A DNA stretch of 64,000 nt from Syngnathus acus (Eukaryota > Chordata > Actinopteri > Syngnathiformes > Syngnathidae), in assembly GCF_901709675.1 (NCBI RefSeq), contig NC_051100.1, positions 12,258,286 to 12,322,285 on the forward strand, given 5' to 3'. The notes beneath the pieces are model-generated. The model did no database searches. It saw only the letters and a list, made by a program, of their open reading frames with translations, and was not told the origin of the DNA. Below are positions 51,465-64,000 of the stretch, one piece after another. Within the stretch, counting starts at the first letter, position 1; every line of letters starts with the position of its first letter. A program made the translations under genes and the position numbers.

Positions 51465-54400
51465 CTTTTTCTATTAATTGTGCATGCTATTTTATGTCTG
51501 TACGACGACCTTGAGTGCCTTGAAAGGCACCTTAAAAATAAAATGTATTCTTCTTATTATTATTATTATTTGCATTTATGACTTTCAAACTCCGGAAACC
51601 GGGGCGGATGTCAAAGTGCAAAATAAAACCCAGGTTTACCCTGTACATTTTCATCAACTGGATAACAACTTGTAGAACAAGCAATTTTATCAGTACTATT
51701 TTAAAATAGCGTTATTGGATATGTACAATAGCCAAATTAAATTGCAGCACATTCAAAGGCACAGACCGAATGCCATCATTTTTTTCAAACAAGGCAAAGT
51801 TTATAATTGGAAAATGATTCATTTGAATCTTGCAGCTAACATTTGCTTCATTCCTCAACAGCTAGGAAGTGAGTGTGAAACGCCCATGACGTTTTTTTTG
51901 TAGGCATTAGTCATTTAAAAAGTGGTCACAGCTGCAGTAATTTAAGTGAGCATTTTATTTCTATCCATCCATCCATCTTCTTCCGCTTATCCGGGGTCGG
52001 GTCGTGGTGGCAGCAGCTTTAGGAGGGACTACCAGACTTCCCTCTCCCCAGCCACTTCATCCAGCTCATCCCGGGGGATCCCAAGGCATTCCCAGGCCAG
52101 CTGGGAGACATAGTCTCTCCAGCGCGTCCTGGGTCATCCCCGGGGTCTCCTACCCGTGGGACATGCCCGGAACACCTCCCCAGGGAGGCGTCCAGGAGGC
52201 ATCCTGATGAGATGCCTGAGCCACCTCATCTGGCTCCTCTCAACGTGGAGGAGCAGCGGCTCTACTCCGAGTCTCTCCTGGATGACCGAGCTTCTCACCT
52301 TATCTCTAAGGGAGAGCCCGGACACCCTGCGGAGGAAACTCATTTCGGCCGCTTGTATCCTGGATCTCGTTCTTTTGGTCACGATCCATAGCTCGTGACC
52401 ATAGGTGAGGGTAGGAGCGTAGATCGACCGGTAAATCGAGAGCTTTGCCTTTTGGCTCGGCGCTCTCTTCACCACGACAGACCGGTACAGAGTCCGCATT
52501 GCTGCCGACGCTGCACCAATCCGCCTGTCGTTCTCGCGCTCCAACCTGCCCTCACTCGTGAACAAGACCCCAAGATACTTGAACTCCTCCACTTGGGGCA
52601 TGCTCTTATCCCCGATCCGGAGAGGGCATTCCACCCTTTTCCGACCGAGGACCATGGACTCGGATTTGGAGGTGCTGACCCTCATCCCAACCGCTTCACA
52701 CTCGGCTGCGAACCGCTCCAGTGAAAGCTGGAGATCACGGCTTGAAGAAGCCAACAGCACCACGTCGTCTGCAAAGAGCAGAGACGCGATGCTGAGGTCC
52801 CCAAACCGGACACCCTCAACGCATCGGCTGCGCCTAGAAATTCTGTACATAAAAATTATGATCAGAATCTGTGACAAAGGGCAGCCTTGGCGGAGTCCAA
52901 CCCTCACTGGGAACGAATCCGACTTACTGCCGGAAATGCGGACCAAACTCTGCCATCGATGATACAGGGACGGAACCGCCCTTATGAATTGGCACGGCAC
53001 CCCGTGCTCCCGAAGCACCCTCCACAGAACCTCCCGAGGGACACGGTCGAACGCCTTCTCCAAGTCCACAAAACACATGTGGACTGGTTGGGCAAACTCC
53101 CATGCACCCTCGAGGATCCTGCCGAGGGTGTAGAGCTGGTTCACTGTTCCACGGCCAGGACAAAAGCCACAGTGCTCCTCCTGAATCCGAGGTTCGACTT
53201 CTCGACGGACCCTCCTCTCCAGCTCCCCTGAATAGACCTTACCAGGGAGGCTGAGGAGTGTGATTCCCCTGTAATTGGAACACACCCTCCGGTCCCCCTT
53301 CTTAAAGAGCGGAAACCACCTCCCCAGTCTGCCAATCCAGAGGCACCGTCCCCGATGTCCACGCAATGGTGTAGAGGCGTGCCAGCCATGACAGCCCCAC
53401 AACATCCAGAGCCTTTAAGAACTCCGGAAGGATCTCATCCACTCCGGATGGTGGCCTTGCCACCGAGGAGTTTTTCAACTACCTCAGTGACTTCGACCCA
53501 GAGATTGGAGAGTCCGCCTCAGAGTCTCCAGGCCCTGCTTCCACAATGGAAGGCGTGTAGGTGGAATTGAGGAGGTCTTCGAAGTATTCTCCCCACCGAC
53601 TCACGACGTCCCGAGTCGAGGTCAGCAGCACCCCATCTCCACTGTAAACAGTGTTGACGGTGCACTGCTTCCCCCTCCTGAGACGCAGGATGGTGGACCA
53701 GAATTTCCTCGAAGCCGTTCGGAAGTCATTTTCCATGGCCTCGCCGTACTCCTCCCACGCCCGGGTTTTAGCCTCAGCAACCGCCGAAGCCGCGTTCCGC
53801 TTGGCTATCCGGTACCTGTCAGCTGCTTCCGGAGTCCCGCAGGCCAAAACGGACCGATAGGACTCCTTCTTCAGCTTGACGACATCCCTTACCGCCGGTG
53901 TCCACCAGCGGGTTCGGGGATTGCCGCCACGACAGGCACCAACGACCTTACGGCCAAAACTCCGGTCGGCTGCCTCAACAATGGAGGCGCGGAACATGGT
54001 CCACTCGGACTCAATGTCCTGCACCAGGACAACCTAGGCCATGGACACCCTTGTGTTCATTGTAGAAAATTCGTGTCGAGCACAGAAGTCCAATAATAGA
54101 AGACCGCTCGGGTTCAGATCGGGGGGGCCGTTCCTCCCAATCAGTTTCTTCTAGGTCTCACTGTCATTGCCCACGTGAGCATTGAAGTCACCCAGTAGAA
54201 CGATGGAGTCCCCAGAAGGAGCGCTCTCCAGCACTTCCTCCAGGGACCCCAAGAAGGGTGGGTACTCTGAGCTGCTGTTTGGTGCATAGACACAAACAAC
54301 AGTCAGGACCCGTCCCCCCCACCCGAAGGCGGAGGGAGGCTACCCTCTCGTTCAACGGGGTGAACCCCTATGTGCAGGCGCCCAGCCGGGGGGCAATAAG

Positions 54401-57400
54401 TATGCCCACACTTGCTCGACGCCTCTCACCGTGGGCAACTCCAGAGTGGAAGAGAGTCCAGCCCCTCTCGAGAGGGCTTGTACCAGAGCCCAAACTATGT
54501 GTGGAGGCAAGTCCGACTATGTCTAGTCAGAATTTTTCTGCCTCACCCACCAGCTCGGGCTCCTTTCCAGCCAGAGAGGTGACATTCCATGTCCCAAGAG
54601 CCAGCTTCTGCAGCCGGGGATCGGACTGCCAAGCCTTTGGCCGCCGCCCAGCTCCACTCTGCACCCAACCCCTTTGGCCGCTCCTACAGGTGGTGAGCCC
54701 ATGGGAAGGGGGACCCACGTTTCTTTTCGGGCTGTGCCCGGCCGGGCCCCATGGGCGAAGGCCCGGCACCAGGTGCTCGCCTTCGAGCCCCACCTCCAGG
54801 CCTGGCTCCAGAGGGGGGCCCCGGTAACCCGCGTCCGGGCGAGCCAAAACGAAGTCCATTTATGTTTTTCGTCATAAGGGGCTTGGGTGAGCCGTGCTTT
54901 GTCTGGCCTCTCACCTAGGACCCTTTTGCCATGGGTGACCCTACCAGGGGCATGAAGCCCCAGACAACATGGCTCCTAGGATCATAGGGGCACGCAAACC
55001 CCTCCACCACAATAAGGTGACGACTCCGGAGGGGTATTTTATTTCTATTTCTGTTTATTCTCAGAGTTTCTGAAGGTCATTTGTGGAGACCCTTCTGGCA
55101 ATCCCTGGGCTGAGGAGCCTCAACTCTCATATATAATGTGACGCGGAGAGTGGACGGTTGCCCATGACTGATCTGGAGACATTTGACATGATGTTCAAGG
55201 AAATAAATGACAAACAGGATGCAAGACTGAATGACAGAATGATTAAGCCTCGAATTGGTTAGTCAAAATTTTGGATGCTGTTGAACCCCCCTTCACTCTT
55301 GATAGTTTACAAGTGGAACCTGCAGGGTTGCGTTTGGTGTAATTGCTATACTGTCAAAGTTACTGACTTTTCAGTGATTTTTTGCTTGATTTACAAGAAA
55401 AACAAAGTCCTCAATTCAATTTTGTCCACATTATAATTCCACTCTTCATCAGTGTCACTGGTGTAGGTGAGTTGCGTCTTTATCAGCTGTTGTATGAAGG
55501 CATGGCTCACCTGTCAGATTTGGCAGGTGAGTCAGGCGGAAGTACACGTCAGGTAAATCAAACAACCTCAATAATTTGTCTGTGATAAAGAACCAGTCAA
55601 CTAATCTATAAGTGAAGACAAAATGAACTTAGTACAATTACATAACCCTAATATGAGGTTATAGAAATAACCACACTTCATACGGATCAATGGTTGTTTA
55701 AAACAAAGCATCACAACCTCTGTACATTCTTTATACAACTTACAGAATGGTTTTGAAGGAATGGGGTCGAAATACAAAAAGTCCTGCCTAGCTACAAAAA
55801 CAGATATGCTCAAACCTCATTGAATAAAGTACATAAGCAGACAAGTATATTCACATATTAAAGCAATAAAAGAAATATTTTAAGCATATAGTAATTATAC
55901 CTACACACCAAATCAATAAAGAAGACATAACTAGACATTTTTGATAGGTGGTAATGACAAAGGTTTTATAACTTTATGATCTGATATATAGTTTCTGAGC
56001 ACTTTGAAATAACAAATGTTTTTTTATATATTGCCTGAATAGCTTAATGACCCTTAAGGAACTGTTTAATGCATGCCTGATGATTCTCTAAATCATGGAC
56101 ATTGCCAAAGTCGTCTAAAAACGTTCAGTACTTGATTGTATCTTATGTTTTGACTAATGCTAGACGCCAGTTTTAGATTACTACTGAACGTTCTGGACAG
56201 AGGGAAATATTTTGCCTAACAAGAAAAGATATGGTTGGAAGCATGATTAAACTAAGAATATGATGACGTAAGCAAGTACATGGAGTATCAAAAGAACAAA
56301 CTAATGAAAAGATGTAAGTGGTGAGTACAAACCTTGCATAGTCAGGGAACATTAATAAATTGATGATGTCACAGCCAAGAGCTCACATAATTCCGTACAA
56401 AATGACAAAATTGAAAGAATGACGAATGGATGAGGTGCGACAGTGTATGTGCAAAAATGGAGCAGAATGTTTACAGGAAGGTCACTTGGAGATAAAACCA
56501 GCAGGTGCCAGAGGGAGACAGCCAAGAACCCGGCCAAAGATGATCGCCAAGGCCGAAAGACGGGATGGAAGACAACAGCTTCCACACACACCGAATTGCC
56601 CATAATCAGCACCCACCCCAACGGAACCAGCTCTCACTGAACCAGCACCCACTCCCATGGAATCAAAATCTCCTGCGAACTTGCCACACCCCCTGACTCA
56701 TCACGCATCAAACTCGGCCCACACCGGCATGTGCAACTGAATATAAGCTGACCAAAGAACCTTGAACGTTGCCTTTTCGGAATGGAGACTTTCTGCTCTT
56801 GAGCATGGTCGCACGGAAGGCCCAGTGCTGTATTGTACTTTCCTGAAAACAGAGCTTTCTTAACAAGAATTGTGATTGAACTCAACCAACCTGTGTAAGT
56901 CTAATTTCTGCTTCAGTGTCTTAGCATTTTCCTAAATCTGAAGAAATCAAACGAGCACGCAGTGAGTAAATTGGATAACAGGTGATTGGCAATGGCTTTT
57001 GCCCTGAGGCGCAGATAGCGCGCTCCCTAAATTGTGGACAAAATCCAACAGTTTTGGGTTTACCGTTTTTTTCCATGTATAATGCGCAAAATTTAACTAA
57101 TTTATTGTCCTAAAATCTGGGGTGCGCATTATACATGGGTACAAAAAAAAAATTTTTTTTCTTTTTATCCGGATATGATACGGAGGCCGCCATTACAGAT
57201 GCGCTTTCTTCTCTGCTGTTCACTTCAAACACGCTCCATACGAACAAAATGCTCTCGTATCAGACGCTTGCGCGATCACCTGCTCGTTTGCTGTCACAAT
57301 GTACCCTACACAAATCCGAAACATTTCTTCGCTATCGAGTTTGCTAGCGCATGCGCAGTGATACTGACCGGCAGAATAACATCCGGTTGTTCCCAAAGAT

Positions 57401-57656
57401 GATCTTTTTTCTGAAATAATTTTACGTTTACAGACTTAAGTAGGAGTCAAAATTTGGGTGCGTATTATACATGGGTACAGGCTTTTTTCCAGCATCAACA
57501 TGCCATTTTTAGGGTGCGTATTATACATGGGGGCGCATTATACATGGAAAAAACGGTAATAATTCATATTTGAAGGATTTAATTTTGTTGTCTATTTAGG
57601 TTATTCCATAGCCCTAATATCAGGTTACCGAAATAACCACACTTCACACGGTTCAA
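51465..57656 (-). repeat. Right arm of the inverted repeat, ending at the N gap
   Basis: Content mirrors 46,036-39,841: L2 tail, Rex3 at 51,965-55,035, satellite unit, LTR-like repeat 55,762-57,050 and MITE 57,062-57,556. Differences I saw are mainly one-base indels in homopolymers (e.g. GGTTTCC for GGTTCC near 53,315, GGTGCC for GGTGGCC near 54,770). These shift the Rex3 frames, so the two copies' longest open frames differ. Confidence 0.95.
51965..55035 (-). mobile_element. Rex3 retrotransposon, inverted duplicate
   Basis: Same insertion as 42,466-45,537, including its flanking duplication, so it is part of the inverted repeat and not a new insertion. Reverse transcriptase frames run 54,024-53,479 and about 53,400-52,134. 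Confidence 0.92.
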
Positions 57657-57756
57657 NNNNNNNNNNNNNNNNNNNNNNNNNNNNNNNNNNNNNNNNNNNN
57701 NNNNNNNNNNNNNNNNNNNNNNNNNNNNNNNNNNNNNNNNNNNNNNNNNNNNNNNN
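57657..57756. other. Assembly gap of 100 N
   Basis: Exactly 100 unknown bases, the usual placeholder for a gap of unknown size. The inverted arm ends on its left and the direct duplicate starts on its right. Confidence 1.
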
Positions 57757-58616
57757 CACGCATTCCGTTGAGGGTGGCGCCAACTTGCTGGGGGGTATTT
57801 TTGTTACAATTCTACACGCCAGTGACGTGCGGTGAGGGTTGGGGTTGGTGAGGCACTGACAGAGTCAGATTTACAAACGTACTGTATGACGCTAAGGCAC
57901 TGACTCCCAAGTCAGATTTACATGCATATATGGTTGTTATCCCATTCTTGATTAAATGTAATAACATTTTAAACACACCACTGTACATTTAAACACACCA
58001 CTGCAGTATTCTTACCTTTACTTGTAAATGAAGTCCATTCTCCTGTCCTTCTGGACGAAGATCTCGATGACAGGGAAAGCAATAAAGTCGATTTTGGCAG
58101 CACAACCACAAAGCCAGTCTTTTTTAGAGTACCAATCCTTTTGAAACGAACGTGTTGTAGTCCGTCCGGGAGGCCCGTAGTTTGAATTAATCCTCGCAAA
58201 TCTGGCGTTGGTCTTCCCTTACTTATGGTTTCTTGCTTTGACTGAAAGTCAAGTTTTGAAAAATTTCTTATTTTCGAGATTATATCCACCATTGTCAGGG
58301 AAAACAAGCCAAATAGCAACGCGTTAGCACCGAATGTTGTTGGTTGTTTTTCTTCTTAATTTACTCTCGCATTTACTCGTGTCGTGAACTATTAGCCGGA
58401 GGCTCACTATCGCCCCATCTTCGCGGCAAAAGTACTGGCTGCCTCAAGGCTCGTATTTTCACCCGCTGACTGCAAGCAAGCACTCGCCGTTTGCACGCGG
58501 TGTACGGTTTGTACGGTGCGCGATGCTGGCTGCGTTGGGCGACTCTCCGAACACAACCACCCTCGGACGCCCGCTTTCACATTTTACTTTTTTTTCTTCA
58601 TTAGCTAATTCTTTAC

Positions 58617-58707
58617 CTTCACAAAACGTCGTCCTGGCGCCCAACGTCAGTGCGAATGCCACAAGTGCGGCGATGCTCATGATGTCCAGTCGAGCAGCCT
58701 GCGCCAT
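58617..58707 (-). CDS. Second copy of the multi-lectin gene exon 1 (partial, gene cut by gap)
   Basis: This matches 38332-38422 with the same ATG, signal-peptide frame and donor. The remainder of this copy would continue towards lower coordinates, but intron 1 ends at the 100-N gap at 57,756. One A-to-C difference in the adjoining intron (near 58,582 versus 38,297) is among the few substitutions seen. It is probably an allelic or assembly duplicate rather than a paralogue. Confidence 0.6.
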
Positions 58708-61700
58708 GCAAGCTGAAGTTGAAACAGAAGATAAATAGAAGCTGACGTTGAAGCAAAAGTGGTTTACGCAGAAGATGAAGCAGAAGCTGGAGTTGAAGCA
58801 AAAGCAGCTGAAGCCAAATTTGAAACAGGAGCTGAAGTACAGAAGCAGAGCAGAAGATGAAGCTGAAGCTAAAGCAGTTGAAGCTAAAGTTGAAGCAGGA
58901 GCTGAAGTACAGAAGCCGAAGCAGAGATCCGAAGCAGCGCCGGAATTCGGATCTCTGCAGCTGAGCCTGTGGAGAGGAAATGCGGGACAGGGGCACCTCA
59001 GCACGGGCCGGCTTATAAGGCCGAGGAGGACAAGCCCACGCGTACAGGAACGCACCAGAGAGCAAAGGTGACGCTTGCATGTGCGCAACAGTTGCCGTCG
59101 CCCTTTCATACACACCGGGGCAAGCTGCGTTGCGGGGCGTTATGACGTTATTTGAAAGGCTCGCCAGAGGAGGGCTTCTCCTCCCTCGTCAGCTCGGCTT
59201 TGAGTCAAGGCGGCGTGCAGCAGGGGCTTATGACGGCATTTGAAAGCAGACGGCGAGCGAGCAAGCAATCTAAACACGTCGACGCAGCACACCTCACACT
59301 GAAAGCAAGGGTGCTGCTTCTGAGCAAACTTCCAGAGTCGGTCCAATGTTTTACCCGGCAGTTTTCGCACATGGATTTGATTTCACCCTAATTAAAGCTT
59401 TTTCGTAAATTGTCATTGATATCGACACATGTGCCTGAAAAAATTGATTTGGCTGGATAGACGGATTTTTATTTTTCTGAGTCAACCCTTGCCTTGTCAG
59501 GCGTAGACATCTATTAGACGTCTGGTCTATGATCATATTTTGAAATTTTAAACTGTCAATCAGCTGTAAGTTGTATAAATAATGTACAGAAGTTGTTTGG
59601 CTTTGTTTTTAACGACCATTGAGCCGTACATGTGAAGTGTGGTTATTTCTGTAAACTGATATAGACGTCTATAATAGGTCTATCTATAGTCCTAGAATAG
59701 ACAGCTATATTAGGTCTGTGTCGACCTTATTTGGACCTCTATATTAGGTTAATAGAATAACGACGAATTTAATCCATCAAATATGAGATATTAAACCCTA
59801 AACCAGCTGTAGGTTGTATGAATAATGTACAGAGGTTGCATTGCTTTGTTTTAAACAACCATTGATCCGTGTGAAGTGTGGTTATTTCTAAATTAGGTCT
59901 ATGTATGTGTAGACCTAAATAGATGCCTATATTAAGTCTATGTGTGGACCATTTTTAGATGTCTATTTTAGGTCTATACATAGACGTCTGTTTTAGGTCT
60001 ATAGAATAACCTAAAATAGACGACAAGATTAATTCCATCAAATATGAAATATTAAACCCCAAACCATTCTGTAAGTTGTATAAATAATGTAGAGAAGTTG
60101 TATTGCTCTGTTTTTAACAATCATTGAACCGTGTGAAGTGTGGTTATTTCGGTAACCTGATATTAGGGCTATGGAATAACCTAAAATAGACAACAAAATT
60201 AAATCCTTCAAATATGAATTATTACCGTTTTTTTCCATGTATAATGCGCCCCCATGTATAATACGCACCCTAAAAATGGCATGTTGATGCTGGAAAAAAG
60301 CCTGTACCCATGTATAATACGCACCCAAATTTTGACTCCTACTTAAGTCTGTAAACGTAAAATTATTTCAGAAAAAAGATCATCTTTGGGAACAACCGGA
60401 TGTTATTCTGCCGGTCAGTATCACTGCGCATGCGCTAGCAAACTCGATAGCGAAGAAATGTTTCGGATTTGTGTAGGGTACATTGTGACAGCAAACGAGC
60501 AGGTGATCGCGCAAGCGTCTGATACGAGAGCATTTTGTTCGTATGGAGCGTGTTTGAAGTGAACAGCAGAGAAGAAAGCGCATCTGTAATGGCGGCCTCC
60601 GTATCATATCCGGATAAAAAGAAAAAAAATTTTTTTTTTGTACCCATGTATAATGCGCACCCCAGATTTTAGGACAATAAATTAGTTAAATTTTGCGCAT
60701 TATACATGGAAAAAAACGGTAAACCCAAAACTGTTGGATTTTGTCCACAATTTAGGGAGCGCGCTATCTGCGCCTCAGGGCAAAAGCCATTGCCAATCAC
60801 CTGTTATCCAATTTACTCACTGCGTGCTCGTTTGATTTCTTCAGATTTAGGAAAATGCTAAGACACTGAAGCAGAAATTAGACTTACACAGGTTGGTTGA
60901 GTTCAATCACAATTCTTGTTAAGAAAGCTCTGTTTTCAGGAAAGTACAATACAGCACTGGGCCTTCCGTGCGACCATGCTCAAGAGCAGAAAGTCTCCAT
61001 TCCGAAAAGGCAACGTTCAAGGTTCTTTGGTCAGCTTATATTCAGTTGCACATGCCGGTGTGGGCCGAGTTTGATGCGTGATGAGTCAGGGGGTGTGGCA
61101 AGTTCGCAGGAGATTTTGATTCCATGGGAGTGGGTGCTGGTTCAGTGAGAGCTGGTTCCGTTGGGGTGGGTGCTGATTATGGGCAATTCGGTGTGTGTGG
61201 AAGCTGTTGTCTTCCATCCCGTCTTTCGGCCTTGGCGATCATCTTTGGCCGGGTTCTTGGCTGTCTCCCTCTGGCACCTGCTGGTTTTATCTCCAAGTGA
61301 CCTTCCTGTAAACATTCTGCTCCATTTTTGCACATACACTGTCGCACCTCATCCATTCGTCATTCTTTCAATTTTGTCATTTTGTACGGAATTATGTGAG
61401 CTCTTGGCTGTGACATCATCAATTTATTAATGTTCCCTGACTATGCAAGGTTTGTACTCACCACTTACCATCTTTTCATTAGTTTGTTCTTTTGATACTC
61501 CATGTACTTGCTTACGTCATCATATTCTTAGTTTAATCATGCTTCCAACCATATCTTTTCTTTGTTAGGCAAAATATTTCCCTCTGTCCAGAACGTTCAG
61601 TAGTAATCTAAAACTGGCGTCTAGCATTAGTCAAAACATAAGATACAATCAAGTACTGAACGTTTTTAGACGACTTTGGCAATGTCCATGATTTAGAGAA

Positions 61701-62748
61701 TCATCAGGCATGCATTAAACAGTTCCTTAAGGGTCATTAAGCTATTCAGGCAATATATAAAAAAACATTTGTTATTTCAAAGTGCTCAGAAATATATATC
61801 AGATCATAAAGTTATAAAAACCTTTGTCATTACCACCTATCAAAAATGTCTAGTTATGTCTTCTTTATTGATTTGGTGTGTAGGTATAATTACTATATGC
61901 TTAAAATATTTCTTTTATTGCTTTAATATGTGAATATACTTGTCTGCTTATGTACTTTATTCAATGAGGTTTGAGCATATCTGTTTTTGTAGCTAGGCAG
62001 GACTTTTTGTATTTCGACCCCATTCCTTCAAAACCATTCTGTAAGTTGTATAAAGAATGTACAGAGGTTGTGATGCTTTGTTTTAAACAACCATTGATCC
62101 GTATGAAGTGTGGTTATTTCTATAACCTCATATTAGGGTTATGTAATTGTACTAAGTTCATTTTGTCTTCACTTATAGATTAGTTGACTGGTTCTTTTAT
62201 CACAGACAAATTATTGAGGTTGTTTGATTTACCTGACGTGTACTTCCGCCTGACTCACCTGCCAAATCTGACAGGTGAGCCATGCCTTCATACAACAGCT
62301 GATAAAGACGCAACTCACCTACACCAGTGACACTGATGAAGAGTGGAATTATAATGTGGACAAAATTGAATTGAGGACTTTGTTTTTCTTGTAAATCAAG
62401 CAAAAAATCACTGAAAAGTCAGTAACTTTGACAGTATAGCAATTACACCAAACGCAACCCTGCAGGTTCCACTTGTAAACTATCAAGAGTGAAGGGGGGT
62501 TCAACAGCATCCAAAATTTTGACTAACCAATTCGAGGCTTAATCATTCTGTCATTCAGTCTTGCATCCTGTTTGTCATTTATTTCCTTGAACATCATGTC
62601 AAATGTCTCCAGATCAGTCATGGGCAACCGTCCACTCTCCGCGTCACATTATATATGAGAGTTGAGGCTCCTCAGCCCAGGGATTGCCAGAAGGGTCTCC
62701 ACAAATGACCTTCAGAAACTCTGAGAATAAACAGAAATAGAAATAAAT

Positions 62749-64000
62749 ACCCCTCCGTGAGTCGTCACCTTATTGTGGTGGAGGGGTTTGCGTGCCCCTA
62801 TGATCCTAGGAGCCATGTTGTCTGGGGCTTCATGCCCCTGGTAGGGTCACCCATGGCAAAAGGGTCCTAGGTGAGAGGCCAGACAAAGCACGGCTCACCC
62901 AAGCCCCTTATGACGAAAAACATAAATGGACTTCGTTTTGGCTCGCCCGGACGCGGGTTACCGGGGCCCCCCTCTGGAGCCAGGCCTGGAGGTGGGGCTC
63001 GAAGGCGAGCACCTGGTGGCCGGGCCTTCGCCCATGGGGCCCGGCCGGGCACAGCCCGAAAAGAAAACGTGGGTCCCCCTTCCCATGGGCTCACCACCTG
63101 TAGGAGCGGCCAAAGGGGTTGGGTGCAGAGTGAGCTGGGCGGCGGCCAAAGGCTTGGCAGTCCGATCCCCGGCTGCAGAAGCTGGCTCTTGGGACATGGA
63201 ATGTCACCTCTCTGGCTGGAAAGGAGCCCGAGCTGGTGGGTGAGGCAGAAAAATTCTGACTAGACATAGTCGGACTTGCCTCCACACATAGTTTGGGCTC
63301 TGGTACAAGCCCTCTCGAGAGGGGCTGGACTCTCTTCCACTCTGGAGTTGCCCACGGTGAGAGGCGTCGAGCAAGTGTGGGCATACTTATTGCCCCCCGG
63401 CTGGGCGCCTGCACATAGGGGTTCACCCCGTTGAACGAGAGGGTAGCCTCCCTCCGCCTTCGGGTGGGGGGGACGGGTCCTGACTGTTGTTTGTGTCTAT
63501 GCACCAAACAGCAGCTCAGAGTACCCACCCTTCTTGGGGTCCCTGGAGGAAGTGCTGGAGAGCGCTCCTTCTGGGGACTCCATCGTTCTACTGGGTGACT
63601 TCAATGCTCACGTGGGCAATGACAGTGAGACCTAGAAGAACTGATTGGGAGGAACGGCCCCCCCGATCTGAACCCGAGCGGTCTTCTATTATTGGACTTC
63701 TGTGCTCGACACGAATTTTCTACAATGAACACAAGGGTGTCCATGGCCTAGGGTGTCCTGGTGCAGGACATTGAGTCCGAGTGGACCATGTTCCGCGCCT
63801 CCATTGTTGAGGCAGCCGACCGGAGTTTTGGCCGTAAGGTCGTTGGTGCCTGTCGTGGCGGCAATCCCCGAACCCGCTGGTGGACACCGGCGGTAAGGGA
63901 TGTCGTCAAGCTGAAGAAGGAGTCCTATCGGTCCGTTTTGGCCTGCGGGACTCCGGAAGCAGCTGACAGGTACCGGATAGCCAAGCGGAACGCGGCTTCG
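62749..64000 (+). mobile_element. Rex3 retrotransposon, direct duplicate, cut by window edge
   Basis: Same 5' leader as 42,466 and the same broken endonuclease region. The A run before it is one base shorter than in the first copy. The reverse transcriptase part lies outside the window. Confidence 0.9.

Larger units (their letters stand above)
57757..64000 (+). repeat. Direct duplicate of 37,470-43,717
   Basis: Starts CACGCATTCCGTTGAGGGTG as at 37,470 and runs colinearly to the window edge. It contains the lectin exon 1 copy, satellite, MITE, LTR-like repeat and the first 1.25 kb of Rex3 (62,749-64,000). The coordinate offset drifts only from 20,287 to 20,283, through homopolymer length changes. 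Confidence 0.95.

Noticed and set aside
1-64000. CRISPR arrays, operons, ribosome binding sites, rRNA or functional tRNA genes
   Set aside because: The window is vertebrate nuclear DNA. tRNA-like sequences are SINE heads without a complete cloverleaf, and the repeats are satellites or transposons rather than spacer arrays.

Overview
This window is nuclear DNA from a ray-finned fish, most likely a percomorph teleost. The evidence is spliced vertebrate genes with canonical GT/AG introns, a full-length Rex3-type retrotransposon, several hAT, Tc1 and tRNA-SINE copies of typical teleost kinds, and microsatellites. The species cannot be read from the sequence. Nothing bacterial, plasmid or CRISPR-like is present. 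All three host genes lie on the minus strand.

Layout from high to low coordinate, i.e. in the direction of transcription. (1) About 38.7-30.8 kb: a 27-exon gene whose exons join in one open frame of 1,098 codons plus stop. It predicts a secreted protein with signal peptide, three C-type lectin domains (CTLD), a SUEL/rhamnose-type lectin domain, an F5/8C discoidin domain, an LCCL domain, a fourth CTLD and a C-terminal galectin-like domain. I do not recognise this order as a described family; it is the most interesting item in the window. (2) 27.4-19.4 kb: an 11-exon, 554-residue melanopsin (opn4, mammalian-like type). (3) 9.7 to below 3.0 kb: the 5' part of ldb3 (Cypher/ZASP), namely two exons forming the PDZ domain and one carrying the ZM motif. 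The OPN4-LDB3 order and orientation match the human locus, which supports both identifications.

The rest is mainly mobile DNA. 12-18.5 kb is a nested stack of hAT, MITE, LTR-like, minisatellite and LINE pieces. 6.2-7.7 kb is a Tc1 element inside a hAT MITE. Opn4 intron 5 holds a hAT derivative carrying a 145-bp segment also found just upstream of opn4. 39-46 kb holds a satellite, a MITE, an LTR-like repeat and a Rex3 element. 46-51.4 kb holds a further LINE pile-up with a hAT deletion derivative, a YqaJ-type gene fragment and an uninterrupted Tc1 transposase.

The right third has assembly-level structure. 39,841-46,036 recurs as a near-identical inverted copy at 51,465-57,656, which ends exactly at a run of 100 N. 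After the gap, 57,757-64,000 repeats 37,470-43,717 directly, including the promoter and first exon of the lectin gene. Most differences I saw between copies are single-base changes in homopolymer runs, so a fold-back or haplotig artefact is more likely than true duplication.
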